This document shows, one piece after another, positions 56,333-64,000 of a DNA stretch of 64,000 bases. The DNA comes from a virus, in the IMG/VR virus record IMGVR_UViG_3300042309_002885, positions 57,926 to 121,925 of that record; one strand, given 5' to 3'. Position 1 is the first letter of the stretch. Each line of letters begins with the position of its first letter. The notes under the pieces are model-generated. The model did not search any database. It was given only the letters and a program-made list of their open reading frames with translations, and was not told where the DNA came from. Both the position numbers and the translations under genes were made by a program.

Positions 56333-58560
56333 GATACGAAGTTTATTTGGTTAATTGTTTTATTTACAGGTAGTTTATTTGAAATATCAGTATTTATTAT
56401 ATCATAAATATTGCGCAAATGTTGCTCATCTTCAATATTTAAATTATTAATGTTAATATTAAAGGCATTCGACTTACTTTGCGTACTTCCTTGAAGTGAA
56501 TTAATAAAATTAATACTATCGGTATTATTTTTCACACCGCAAGGTAGCGATATATAAAACGGCTCAGTATCTGTACGTGTTTGCTTAACAATATAGGCTT
56601 GAAGCTGAATATCATTGAGCGGCCTTGTCGAAAGAAAGATATTATCAATATAGTTATACTTATATGTTGATGTGTTGTATGGTAGGTTTAGTGTTAATAA
56701 GTTAGCCCCTGTATGATTAATAATAGAGCCATATATAATGTTATCGTAAAAAGCTGGTGTAAACGTATCATAAATAACTCGATTCGTTTGTATATAAACT
56801 TCTAGTGTACCCTTTAAAGAATTAACACTCACTGTAATACGCGGCTGTTTAGCCTTAGGCATTCTTACATAATGCTCTATTATAAGTGGTGGTCCTGTAT
56901 TAATAGAATAAAGCTTTAACGATACATAAAGTGTATCTCTATTAAAGCGTAAATGTATACCACCGTAAACATCATTTACCTGTGAAAAAATACTATAAAA
57001 CTCAGAAGATAGGTAATTTACAACATTAAAGGATAACACAAAACCTTTATTTATGTTTATATTCTTGTAATATGTAGTTCTATTTACTCTATAATAATCA
57101 TCTGTACGATCAAAGGAGAACTTTGAATAATCTACTCTATCATAAGCATAATATGTATTAGGTTCAAATACCATGTTAGATACAGCATCGAAATAGTTAT
57201 TTGTAGCAATAGTACTGCTTAGCAAATAATTTTTATTTATTGTGTTAAGTACATCCGTATTAAGTGTGTTAGGCGGTTGTGCGAGGTTACTGTTTCTAAA
57301 TCTATCCGGGTAATAGTACCTGTCAACCCACACGCTATTTGCTTGATTTATACCACCTGATAGCCAAGTACATAATAAAGCTATAGGTCCTCTCGAAGTA
57401 TAATTTAAAGGGTATATTTTATCAGCTAAAATAGGTGCTGAACCAGCAAAACAACCCTGTTTTGCAAGTGTTGTATCATTTATATTAATTCGATAAAAAG
57501 GTTCAAACGTCTTAGGGGTGATAAAATAATTTATTCCTGGTCTAATAGATATAGATTCATTATATGTTATATAATTAAGATCCAGTCCTGTATCAACATC
57601 CGTTTCAATAGTTGTATATATTGATGTATATGATCTCATTTTAACTTGATCCTCGATCTTGTTTGAAGTTAAGCTAAGATTATTGCCAAATGTATACTGG
57701 TTTCTATCTGTTTGTAAATTTTTAAGTGATATAATATTATTTAGAGCTTCAATACGGCTAAGATTTTTATAAATAAGGTAATTTTGCGGAACACCAAAGG
57801 TTGAAGACTTTCTATCTATATTAAGATCTCTATCACTATATTGAATGTAGTCTGTATTATAGTCTTCTTCGTATTCTATTGCTACATTTATTACTTTGAA
57901 GCTATATTCGGATATAGTTCGTGCATACTTTATGTCAACAGCAGATAAATCCTGTGTATCGCTATTAAAAACTAACTGCTGAGTTATACCCGTGTTTATA
58001 TTATCTTTAAACAATGACAACGAGGTACCATTTAGAGAATATTTAAAAAACTGCGCGCCGCTAGGTGAAAAGACACTACTAAATAAAACGCTTCTACTCA
58101 TAACACCTACAGAGTTATCAAGAGCGAGATAAAAATCACCGAGTTCATCACTATAGGTAATATAGCAATACTTCTTATTAATAAACCGTATTCTAAAGTA
58201 CTCCCATACCGTAGGTTTTTGGGAGAAAAATAACCTATAGGTGTTAAATATATTACGACTCGATGTAATTGCGTAAGAAAAAGTTAAAAATCGCGAACCA
58301 AACATTATCGGAGTAAGTAACTCTTCTGTAAATGGAATTACAAGCTTATCGCTGTTAGTCGCATTTAATATATGGTCGCGGGTTAGGTAAAATAAGCTAG
58401 AGCCCTTTGTAGCGACATCTAAACAGCCCTCAAGAGCGGTGTTAAAGTTAAAATACCCACCACCGTTAAATACTATTTTATCCTGCTGTGTATCAATACC
58501 TCGCAAGCTATAAGAGGTTCTAACAGAACTCAATGTATTAAAATCAACCCTTGTTGCCAT
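56329..58560 (-). CDS. Large structural protein with lectin-like (concanavalin/LamG) region
   Basis: A 743-residue protein. Residues about 480-660 hold FSFDRTDDYYRVNRT, GFVLSFNVVNYLSSEFYSIF, GGIHLRFNRDTLYVSLKLYS, PRITVSVNSLKGTLEVYIQ and IDNIFLSTRPLNDIQLQAY. This is the jelly-roll order of LamG/concanavalin-type lectin domains, which bind sugars. The N-terminal two-thirds is beta-rich and unassigned. A late-like octamer (ATTAAATA) lies at 5 bases. It could bind host surface glycans. Confidence 0.6.
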   Translation of the reverse strand: MATRVDFNTLSSVRTSYSLRGIDTQQDKIVFNGGGYFNFNTALEGCLDVATKGSSLFYLTRDHILNATNSDKLVIPFTEELLTPIMFGSRFLTFSYAITSSRNIFNTYRLFFSQKPTVWEYFRIRFINKKYCYITYSDELGDFYLALDNSVGVMSRSVLFSSVFSPSGAQFFKYSLNGTSLSLFKDNINTGITQQLVFNSDTQDLSAVDIKYARTISEYSFKVINVAIEYEEDYNTDYIQYSDRDLNIDRKSSTFGVPQNYLIYKNLSRIEALNNIISLKNLQTDRNQYTFGNNLSLTSNKIEDQVKMRSYTSIYTTIETDVDTGLDLNYITYNESISIRPGINYFITPKTFEPFYRININDTTLAKQGCFAGSAPILADKIYPLNYTSRGPIALLCTWLSGGINQANSVWVDRYYYPDRFRNSNLAQPPNTLNTDVLNTINKNYLLSSTIATNNYFDAVSNMVFEPNTYYAYDRVDYSKFSFDRTDDYYRVNRTTYYKNININKGFVLSFNVVNYLSSEFYSIFSQVNDVYGGIHLRFNRDTLYVSLKLYSINTGPPLIIEHYVRMPKAKQPRITVSVNSLKGTLEVYIQTNRVIYDTFTPAFYDNIIYGSIINHTGANLLTLNLPYNTSTYKYNYIDNIFLSTRPLNDIQLQAYIVKQTRTDTEPFYISLPCGVKNNTDSINFINSLQGSTQSKSNAFNININNLNIEDEQHLRNIYDIINTDISNKLPVNKTINQINFVS

Positions 58561-58565
58561 ATAAT

Positions 58566-58573
58566 TATTTAAT
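58566..58573 (-). promoter_or_regulatory. Possible late promoter (ATTAAATA)
   Basis: An octamer with two differences from TATAAATA, on the - strand, ending exactly 5 bases before the ATG at 58560. The spacing supports it more than the sequence does. Confidence 0.4.
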
Positions 58574-59108
58574 TTAGAGTAGACATATCAAGTGCCGTTT
58601 CAATAACATAGCTACCTATTTCAGTACCGAGAGTGAACATAACCGTCTCTCTTGGTATAATATTAGTTTGTAATAAGATCACATCACCGACTTTTTTATA
58701 ATAGGAAGGAGATATAATTTTTATTGGAATAATAAACTTTGTTGTTGAGTCAGTAATTAAATGATCAATCGATATATAACATGATAGTATTTTAGTAAGG
58801 CAATTTTGTGAGGTGGCATACGTATGACTGTATTTATTTAATAAAATGTCGTATTGCTGTATGTTCTGTGCTTGAGTTATAGCATTAATTGCGTTATTCT
58901 TAAGAAGAGAAGCAGAAAAATTACAACCTTCAACAAGAGGGTCGCTTTCATCACCCCACTGTATATTTAAAAACAACGGCGGATCATCTCGACACTCAAC
59001 ATTATATAAATCAATAATTAATTGAGTTATATCAGTTAGGATGAGCTCATTTAATTGATATACACCGCCTGCAGAACTTGATGATAAATTAACGGTTACA
59101 GTTTTCAT
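58569..59108 (-). CDS. Late structural protein, unknown
   Basis: A 179-residue protein: GGVYQLNELILTDITQLIIDLYNVEC, PPLFLNIQWGDESDPLVEGCNF, TKFIIPIKIISPSYYKKVGDVILLQTNI. NIQWGDES resembles the turn of PKD-type domains (WDFGDG-like), suggesting a beta-sandwich. It overlaps the upstream gene by 4 bases and starts MKTVTVNLSSS. Function unknown. Confidence 0.5.
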   Translation of the reverse strand: MKTVTVNLSSSSAGGVYQLNELILTDITQLIIDLYNVECRDDPPLFLNIQWGDESDPLVEGCNFSASLLKNNAINAITQAQNIQQYDILLNKYSHTYATSQNCLTKILSCYISIDHLITDSTTKFIIPIKIISPSYYKKVGDVILLQTNIIPRETVMFTLGTEIGSYVIETALDMSTLN

Positions 59109-62100
59109 AAAATTAAACAGGTATCTGTAAAGAGAGGTGTGTTAGAGGATAATAGAGTGGTAAATGACCTTGTTGGCGGTGGAGTTGTAGGTGCGCTATA
59201 GTGTTCAGACTCAACAAACATAACTGTACTGCTACTCTTAGTAATTTTAGTAGTTACTGCTTCACTAAAAGATATAAAATTGCTGTGACTAAACATAATA
59301 CTTACGATAGATGGAGATTTATTTTGATCCTTTAACAAATAAGACAAATTAATTTTGTTTGTTCTCCTAGAAAAGCAAATACGCGGTGAAGCTACCTCTG
59401 TAAAGACCACGTCCTCATCTGTCACGTTGAGCCTTTCGTCTATTTCAGGTACATCAGGCCTTGGGTATAGTAGGTGCAGTTTGTTTGTATTAATATTGTA
59501 TCTATATACATAAGGCATAATGTACATTTCTCGTATTTCAGGGGTAACTAATCTTTTTGTTATAGTAAAATATACATAGTTATCAATTTTAAACCTATTA
59601 CTAATTTTGTTAAAGGCATCATTATTATATTTGAGTACATTTTTAGTAGTGGTTGATTTTACAAATCTACCAGACTTATAATTGATTTTATCAATAATAA
59701 GATAGTTATTTGTTTGTATAAAATACTTATCATATAATACATCAAAATTGTGTATGCCGGAGAGTTCGTCAAAAACCGTTATACCGTATCGCTGCTTATT
59801 AAATTTTAAATCCATCAATCTACCTGTACGGCCATAGTTATTAGTAATTAATAGATACCCTGTTGTTTTCTTTCTCTTAATAATTGATGCTGGTGTAGCT
59901 GATATAGCTGTAAATTCTGTTGTTGAGGTTGTAGACGATATATTAAAAATATTTGTATCTGTTGCGTGTATGATTTTATCGTTATTAATATTATAGTTGG
60001 TATAAAACATACCACAATCTACATCTAATACATCTCCACTATTACTTAGAAACAAGCTTTCAGTAAAAATAGCTGTCGTAGCTTGGGTTACTGCGTCAGT
60101 ATTATCGAGAAGAGGGCGTTGATAGGGTGATGAGCTATGGGTACCAGCTTCAAATAGCTCTGCATAATAATAATAACCGTCTATAGGAAACGCAGAGAGG
60201 TCTGAACTCATATAGTCATCTACCGAACCTGTATAGAGGTTACTAAATACACCGCAACTAATTTCTTCTGCGCTAATTGGCATAAAATATTGAGTTGTTA
60301 TGCTTATAGGTTGTTTTGTGGGTATAAAAGAATATTCTTCCTGTAATTTACCAAAATTTAAGGTAGTGTAGCGTTTATTATTAGCTGTTAGTGTCGCTGT
60401 CTGCGTTGTAATGCCAGTCTGTAATATATTTCCAATGTAACCTGTTAAATTGTAGTTATAAGAACTACCACTATTAAAAATTATGTCATATAAAACGTAA
60501 CCATTAACATTAACATACTCTCGTATATCTGACGGTAGAGTTGTTATGTTTTGTTTGTAGTGGTCGCTAGGCTTGACGAGTGTATACGTATTACCAAAAA
60601 CATCCTCTTTGCTATCAGCAACATACCCACCACTTAACAGTGAAATAAATCTCGATCCGACGTTTTGTTTGTTGAGAGATGTATATCCATTAAAAAGAAT
60701 ACTAGTATCAGTAGTGTTGGGTAGATTTTTTAAATAACCAAAATCTATTCCTTTCTTGAACGATGTATTATCAACATCAAACAGTAAGGCGGTTGTTTCG
60801 CTACCGTATTTGTATGGATCAGGAAAATAATATGGCTTGCTCGTTTCAACTGCCGGTACATTTAAATAGAACGTATATTGACCTGGATCAACAATAGTTA
60901 GAGATACCTTAGATGGCTTAAAGAATCCTACTGATTCTTTTGTACTAAATTGTTGTGTTTCGTTTGTTGCAATAGTTGGGTAGTTGCGATTTAAAAAATT
61001 AGCCGCTGGAGCCTCAGCGGTAATTGCTTTATCAAACATTAACTGCGTACCTGCATATCGTGCTTCAGGTGATAATTCTTGTAAATACTCTTCCTCTTCT
61101 ATTTCTCTCGTAAGTCGTTCAGGTAGCTCCCTCAATACATCTTCAGATTCTACCAACCTTATTGAAGGATCTAACTCTTGCTGTTGACTTATTAATTTAA
61201 GTCTAATATTTTGCTCATCACTAGCTTCTTTTGTTAGAATATTAAAGACGCCATTATCGTAGAATGCATAAAATTCATCTAAAAGAGGACCAGCTAGACT
61301 CTTACGGTATAGCGATGCTGTAATTTTATATTTTGAGTACGGTACATTGACAGGTAGGTATATGTAACCAAATTGTTGCGCGACGTTTTTATCTTGTACT
61401 ATACCTGTACCATTAACATTCCATATTATTTTATCGAACGACAAAATATGTTTTGAATTTGTACCAATCGACAGTCTTGCTGTGACTGTTGCTTTATTTG
61501 CGCTAGGCCCGTATGTTACTGTGGTTGAAATACCATTAAGCTTTCTAAAATTAGTAGAGCTTGTTATCGGTATTAATCTATGATTACCGTTTTGCTCAAA
61601 TACACCTACACTATAACGTAATCTTGATCTTAATGTTCGTCTTTGAGCGTAAAAAGTACCATCTTCACGCTCAAACAGATAAATGAATACGGGGTAAAAA
61701 TCTGTATTGTTGACAGCGCTGTATCTATGACCTGTATAACTATATTGAGTTCTAACGTTCTCTTGAAGCGGGTTAACAGCTACAGGTACAACATCATATC
61801 TACCATCATCGAAGTCGCATAAAATAAGCTTTAAATCGGGTAGATGTTTAAAATAAAACCGCGTCGTTACAGGCAATGTACTCGACGCCGCAGGTATAGC
61901 GCATATATCATAAAGAGAATCACTCTCAATTTCATTGAGAGTGATTATATCGGTACCTGCAATTCCCTCACCCTCTTCAAGAAGCGCATCAATACCTACC
62001 TTATCTGTAATATTTTTACTTACGCTTATATTGCCGATGTTCTGTATGCTTCTACCACTGTTTAATCTAAAAGCAAGACGGTCTTGCTCGTTGCGATACG

Positions 62101-62815
62101 CTATTGTTACTGAAGCACGTATTTGTTCACTTTCTGGTAGTAGTGGATAAATAGTAGAAACCGTTGGTACGTTTGTTACAGAATTGTAGGCAACAGTATA
62201 TTCGGTATTATTGTTAAACTTCCAATGTATATATTCAATATCTGTTCTACCAGTTAGGTTCTGTATACTAAATGCGGCAGTAAACGGAAGGTCAGCGGAA
62301 ACAGATGTGGTGTAATTAGTTGTTATGATAGGAAAGGTTTTGCCGCTGTTAATCGTAGGAGTGTAGTATTCTGATAATGTATCCCAGTAATTAACATATG
62401 GCGCTCTACGCGAAGGTATTGTAATTTTAGTGGGTGCTCCTTCATAGACGGTGCCGTTTTCATCAACCAAAACACACATTATACGGTATGTACCAGGATT
62501 TTTATATGAATAAGTACCAGTAAATTTAGGAACTGTAACACCAGCATTGCTCGTTGTATCGTCGCCCCAGTTGGGTAAAAAACTTGTATATCCTGAAACA
62601 GCACTAACCATAGAGTCATACTTATCTTGAGCAGTTGGTTCAAGATAGTACGGTGTTTTCGTTTCACCGAAGTAAAAAATACACAGTTTTATACTACCAT
62701 TCCTTGGAAAGAGCATGCCTGCATACACTGTTATTGTTTGTGTATTAGGATTTAATACTACTCTATGTAGCGGGTATGGTAATATAAGACCGTTAGAGGT
62801 TGTAGATTCTGCCAT
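59105..62815 (-). CDS. Very large structural/adhesin protein with PKD-like segments
   Basis: A 1236-residue protein. Segments such as PKFTGTYSYKNPGTYRIMCVLVDENGTVYE and ILCDFDDGRYDVVPVAVNP ... YSYTGHRYSAVNNTDFYPVFIYLFE have the (D)xDG ... Y.Y...G.Y...V.V pattern of PKD domains. A Glu-rich linker (LTREIEEEEYLQELSPEARY) is near residue 570. It is probably a baseplate- or fibre-associated protein with many beta domains. A late octamer (AATAAATA) lies 7 bases upstream. Confidence 0.55.
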   Translation of the reverse strand: MAESTTSNGLILPYPLHRVVLNPNTQTITVYAGMLFPRNGSIKLCIFYFGETKTPYYLEPTAQDKYDSMVSAVSGYTSFLPNWGDDTTSNAGVTVPKFTGTYSYKNPGTYRIMCVLVDENGTVYEGAPTKITIPSRRAPYVNYWDTLSEYYTPTINSGKTFPIITTNYTTSVSADLPFTAAFSIQNLTGRTDIEYIHWKFNNNTEYTVAYNSVTNVPTVSTIYPLLPESEQIRASVTIAYRNEQDRLAFRLNSGRSIQNIGNISVSKNITDKVGIDALLEEGEGIAGTDIITLNEIESDSLYDICAIPAASSTLPVTTRFYFKHLPDLKLILCDFDDGRYDVVPVAVNPLQENVRTQYSYTGHRYSAVNNTDFYPVFIYLFEREDGTFYAQRRTLRSRLRYSVGVFEQNGNHRLIPITSSTNFRKLNGISTTVTYGPSANKATVTARLSIGTNSKHILSFDKIIWNVNGTGIVQDKNVAQQFGYIYLPVNVPYSKYKITASLYRKSLAGPLLDEFYAFYDNGVFNILTKEASDEQNIRLKLISQQQELDPSIRLVESEDVLRELPERLTREIEEEEYLQELSPEARYAGTQLMFDKAITAEAPAANFLNRNYPTIATNETQQFSTKESVGFFKPSKVSLTIVDPGQYTFYLNVPAVETSKPYYFPDPYKYGSETTALLFDVDNTSFKKGIDFGYLKNLPNTTDTSILFNGYTSLNKQNVGSRFISLLSGGYVADSKEDVFGNTYTLVKPSDHYKQNITTLPSDIREYVNVNGYVLYDIIFNSGSSYNYNLTGYIGNILQTGITTQTATLTANNKRYTTLNFGKLQEEYSFIPTKQPISITTQYFMPISAEEISCGVFSNLYTGSVDDYMSSDLSAFPIDGYYYYAELFEAGTHSSSPYQRPLLDNTDAVTQATTAIFTESLFLSNSGDVLDVDCGMFYTNYNINNDKIIHATDTNIFNISSTTSTTEFTAISATPASIIKRKKTTGYLLITNNYGRTGRLMDLKFNKQRYGITVFDELSGIHNFDVLYDKYFIQTNNYLIIDKINYKSGRFVKSTTTKNVLKYNNDAFNKISNRFKIDNYVYFTITKRLVTPEIREMYIMPYVYRYNINTNKLHLLYPRPDVPEIDERLNVTDEDVVFTEVASPRICFSRRTNKINLSYLLKDQNKSPSIVSIMFSHSNFISFSEAVTTKITKSSSTVMFVESEHYSAPTTPPPTRSFTTLLSSNTPLFTDTCLIL
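61918..61946. other. Perfect 13-bp hairpin inside the 1236-residue gene
   Basis: AATCACTCTCAAT pairs fully with ATTGAGAGTGATT around a TTC loop, in the middle of coding sequence. It has no T run. A role as an mRNA processing or stability element is possible; it may also be constrained by nothing but chance. Confidence 0.4.
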
Positions 62816-62822
62816 CTACTTA

Positions 62823-62830
62823 TATTTATT
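62823..62830 (-). promoter_or_regulatory. T4-like late promoter (AATAAATA)
   Basis: The octamer on the - strand, 7 bases before the ATG at 62815, in the 51-base gap after the Cys-rich gene. Confidence 0.6.
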
Positions 62831-62866
62831 CGAGTATTGTTGTTTGTGTTAGATAGGTAGATAGCT

Positions 62867-64000
62867 TTACGGTCCACCGTTTTCAAGATGTTTCTTAATT
62901 TGTGCATCTGTCCATCTATAGCCTTTATCTTGCTGCCTTCTAGGTGGTACAGCAATATGTATGGATGTACCTTGTATCGTGCAATTTCCTTTTTTACCCC
63001 CCTGCATTTTTTCTTCCGGTTTATACATATTTTCGTATTCAAGCGATACGCTAAATTGTATTGGTATGCTAGTTTCACGTGTACCGATACAATTGCTTCG
63101 CTCCACGCCACCTACTCGAGCAAGATATGCTGTTTGTATGATGTTTTGTGCTCCGGTACCAAAAGATCCGTCAAAAGGTTTAGGAGCTCTTCCTGTAATC
63201 GTAAGCTTTGCATTCTTATATGTATATGAGCATTTTGCTTTTGACTCAACGGTTTGATCGTGTGGATTTGTTCTTAAATTTAAATTAAATTCGTAACCGA
63301 TAGTACCAGGATTAACATCAACACGAATACCGTTATGCGCTAAATACATCTGACACGGATTACATGTTGTTTCAGGTGTCGGGTCTGCATTTACTTTATC
63401 TCTAACACCCGCATCAAAGCATTCAGTTGCGCAAAAACCCATTGTTTTAAAAGAACCACCACTACCGTTGGCTCGTGTACAAGCTGAATCACCGTCACAA
63501 TTCCAAGATCTAGTACATAATGCCTGACAGGAGCCAATATCAGGGTAATTTTCGTTTTGACATTGCTGTTGATTCCAGTCAACGACACAAACCATACCTG
63601 TACATCTATAAAATGGTATACAGTTTTGCTTACAAAGCTCTTCACTTCCGTATCTACCGAGGAAAAAATCATCTGTACCCGGGCCTCTAATTAATGAATC
63701 AAGAACTTTTATTTCCTTACATGTACCCTTAAAACACGTCCATTCAGTCGCAGGGTTAGCACCAATTTTACCACCAGAAGCACCGCCTAAGCCACCGTTA
63801 CCTACGTCGCTAATATCAGGCGGCGCTGGTACATCTATTAAAGGTGCAGCAGGGTCTTCTGGTGCTACAGGGTCTTCTGGGTCAACAGGTGGTTCGTCTG
63901 GGTCAACAGGTGGTTCGTCTGGGTCAACAGGTGGTTCGTCTGGGTCAACAGGTGGTTCGTCTGGGTCAACAGGTGGTTCGTCTGGGTCAACAGGTGGTTC
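62867..64000 (-). CDS. Cys-rich surface protein with PPVDPDE repeats, partial at right edge
   Basis: The frame is open from the right edge to the stop at 62867 (378 codons seen; start outside). At the N-terminal side is a PPVDPDE heptapeptide array (6 units). Then come three Cys modules of the type W/Y-x-C-x(4-5)-C...(Y/F)...C-x3-C: EWTCFKGTC...ELCKQNC, FYRCTGMVC...SCQALC, SWNCDGDSAC...FCATEC. A globular domain follows (about 180 residues; NCTIQGTSIHIAVPP). The modules look disulfide-bonded and extracellular. Likely an adhesin on the virion. Confidence 0.65.
   Translation of the reverse strand, partial: EPPVDPDEPPVDPDEPPVDPDEPPVDPDEPPVDPDEPPVDPEDPVAPEDPAAPLIDVPAPPDISDVGNGGLGGASGGKIGANPATEWTCFKGTCKEIKVLDSLIRGPGTDDFFLGRYGSEELCKQNCIPFYRCTGMVCVVDWNQQQCQNENYPDIGSCQALCTRSWNCDGDSACTRANGSGGSFKTMGFCATECFDAGVRDKVNADPTPETTCNPCQMYLAHNGIRVDVNPGTIGYEFNLNLRTNPHDQTVESKAKCSYTYKNAKLTITGRAPKPFDGSFGTGAQNIIQTAYLARVGGVERSNCIGTRETSIPIQFSVSLEYENMYKPEEKMQGGKKGNCTIQGTSIHIAVPPRRQQDKGYRWTDAQIKKHLENGGP
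63876..64000. repeat. 21-bp direct repeat array (PPVDPDE codons)
   Basis: Six near-identical 21-bp units (TCTGGGTCAACAGGTGGTTCG) in tandem, the last cut off by one base at the window edge. They are in frame and encode a Pro/Asp/Glu heptapeptide. Repeat number is likely to vary. Confidence 0.9.

Noticed and set aside
63876-64000. Direct repeats that could look like a CRISPR array
   Set aside because: The units are contiguous without spacers, 21 bp long and in frame with the protein, so they are coding repeats.
1-64000. tRNA genes, integrase, repressor or attachment sites
   Set aside because: Gaps are too short for most, and no cloverleaf-like or integrase-like sequence was recognised by eye; a tRNAscan run would settle it.

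Overview
The window is a contiguous, AT-rich stretch of a T4-like myovirus genome, most likely from a marine phage. The + strand carries almost the whole T4-type replication and recombination core: uvsY, uvsW, the late sigma factor gp55, gp47/gp46, DNA polymerase gp43, uvsX, helicase gp41, ssDNA-binding gp32, sliding clamp gp45, an RNase H/flap exonuclease and primase gp61. The - strand carries a clamp-loader subunit (gp62-like) and a GroES-like co-chaperonin. No integrase, repressor, tRNA or rRNA gene was recognised. The host cannot be named from this sequence; the low GC content and the gene families fit phages of marine bacteria.

Layout. 1-1.6 kb (-): SH3/Sm-like protein, GroES-like protein, gp62-like protein, DUF366. 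1.6-10.3 kb (-): a tightly overlapped operon of eleven genes, nearly all glycosyltransferases or sugar-modifying enzymes. 10.3-15.6 kb: NadR-like P-loop protein, HNH nuclease, PhoH, and three 7-deazaguanine genes (queE, queD, folE); the fourth, queC, is at 32.5 kb. 13.9-21.7 kb (-): late genes whose products begin with a short leader ending in an (L/I/F)xE site, like T4 capsid-targeting sequences; they include a nucleotidyltransferase, a nucleotidyltransferase-ligase fusion and a retropepsin-like protein. 21.7-43.9 kb (+): replication and recombination, interrupted by a further late head-type gene at 33.3 kb (-). 43.9-47.5 kb: small genes and a late glycosyltransferase. 47.5-64 kb (-): large tail-fibre or adhesin-type proteins with Thr-rich mucin-like repeats, 14-residue repeats, a lectin-like region, PKD-like segments and a Cys-rich protein that runs off the right edge.

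Regulation. Two promoter classes can be read directly. Early/middle genes have sigma70-like TTGAWW-16/18-TATANT boxes; late genes have the T4 late octamer (NNTAAATA). In both classes the predicted transcription start falls on or within a few bases of the start codon, so many mRNAs should be leaderless or nearly so. At several convergent gene junctions the terminator-like hairpin lies inside the last ~100 bases of coding sequence.

How the parts may work together: the + strand module replicates and recombines the genome. gp55 (with the gp45 clamp) would switch on the late - strand genes. The late cohort with leader peptides would be packaged in the head. The glycosyltransferases may decorate the Thr-rich fibres. 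The queuosine-type genes may modify phage DNA with a 7-deazaguanine.
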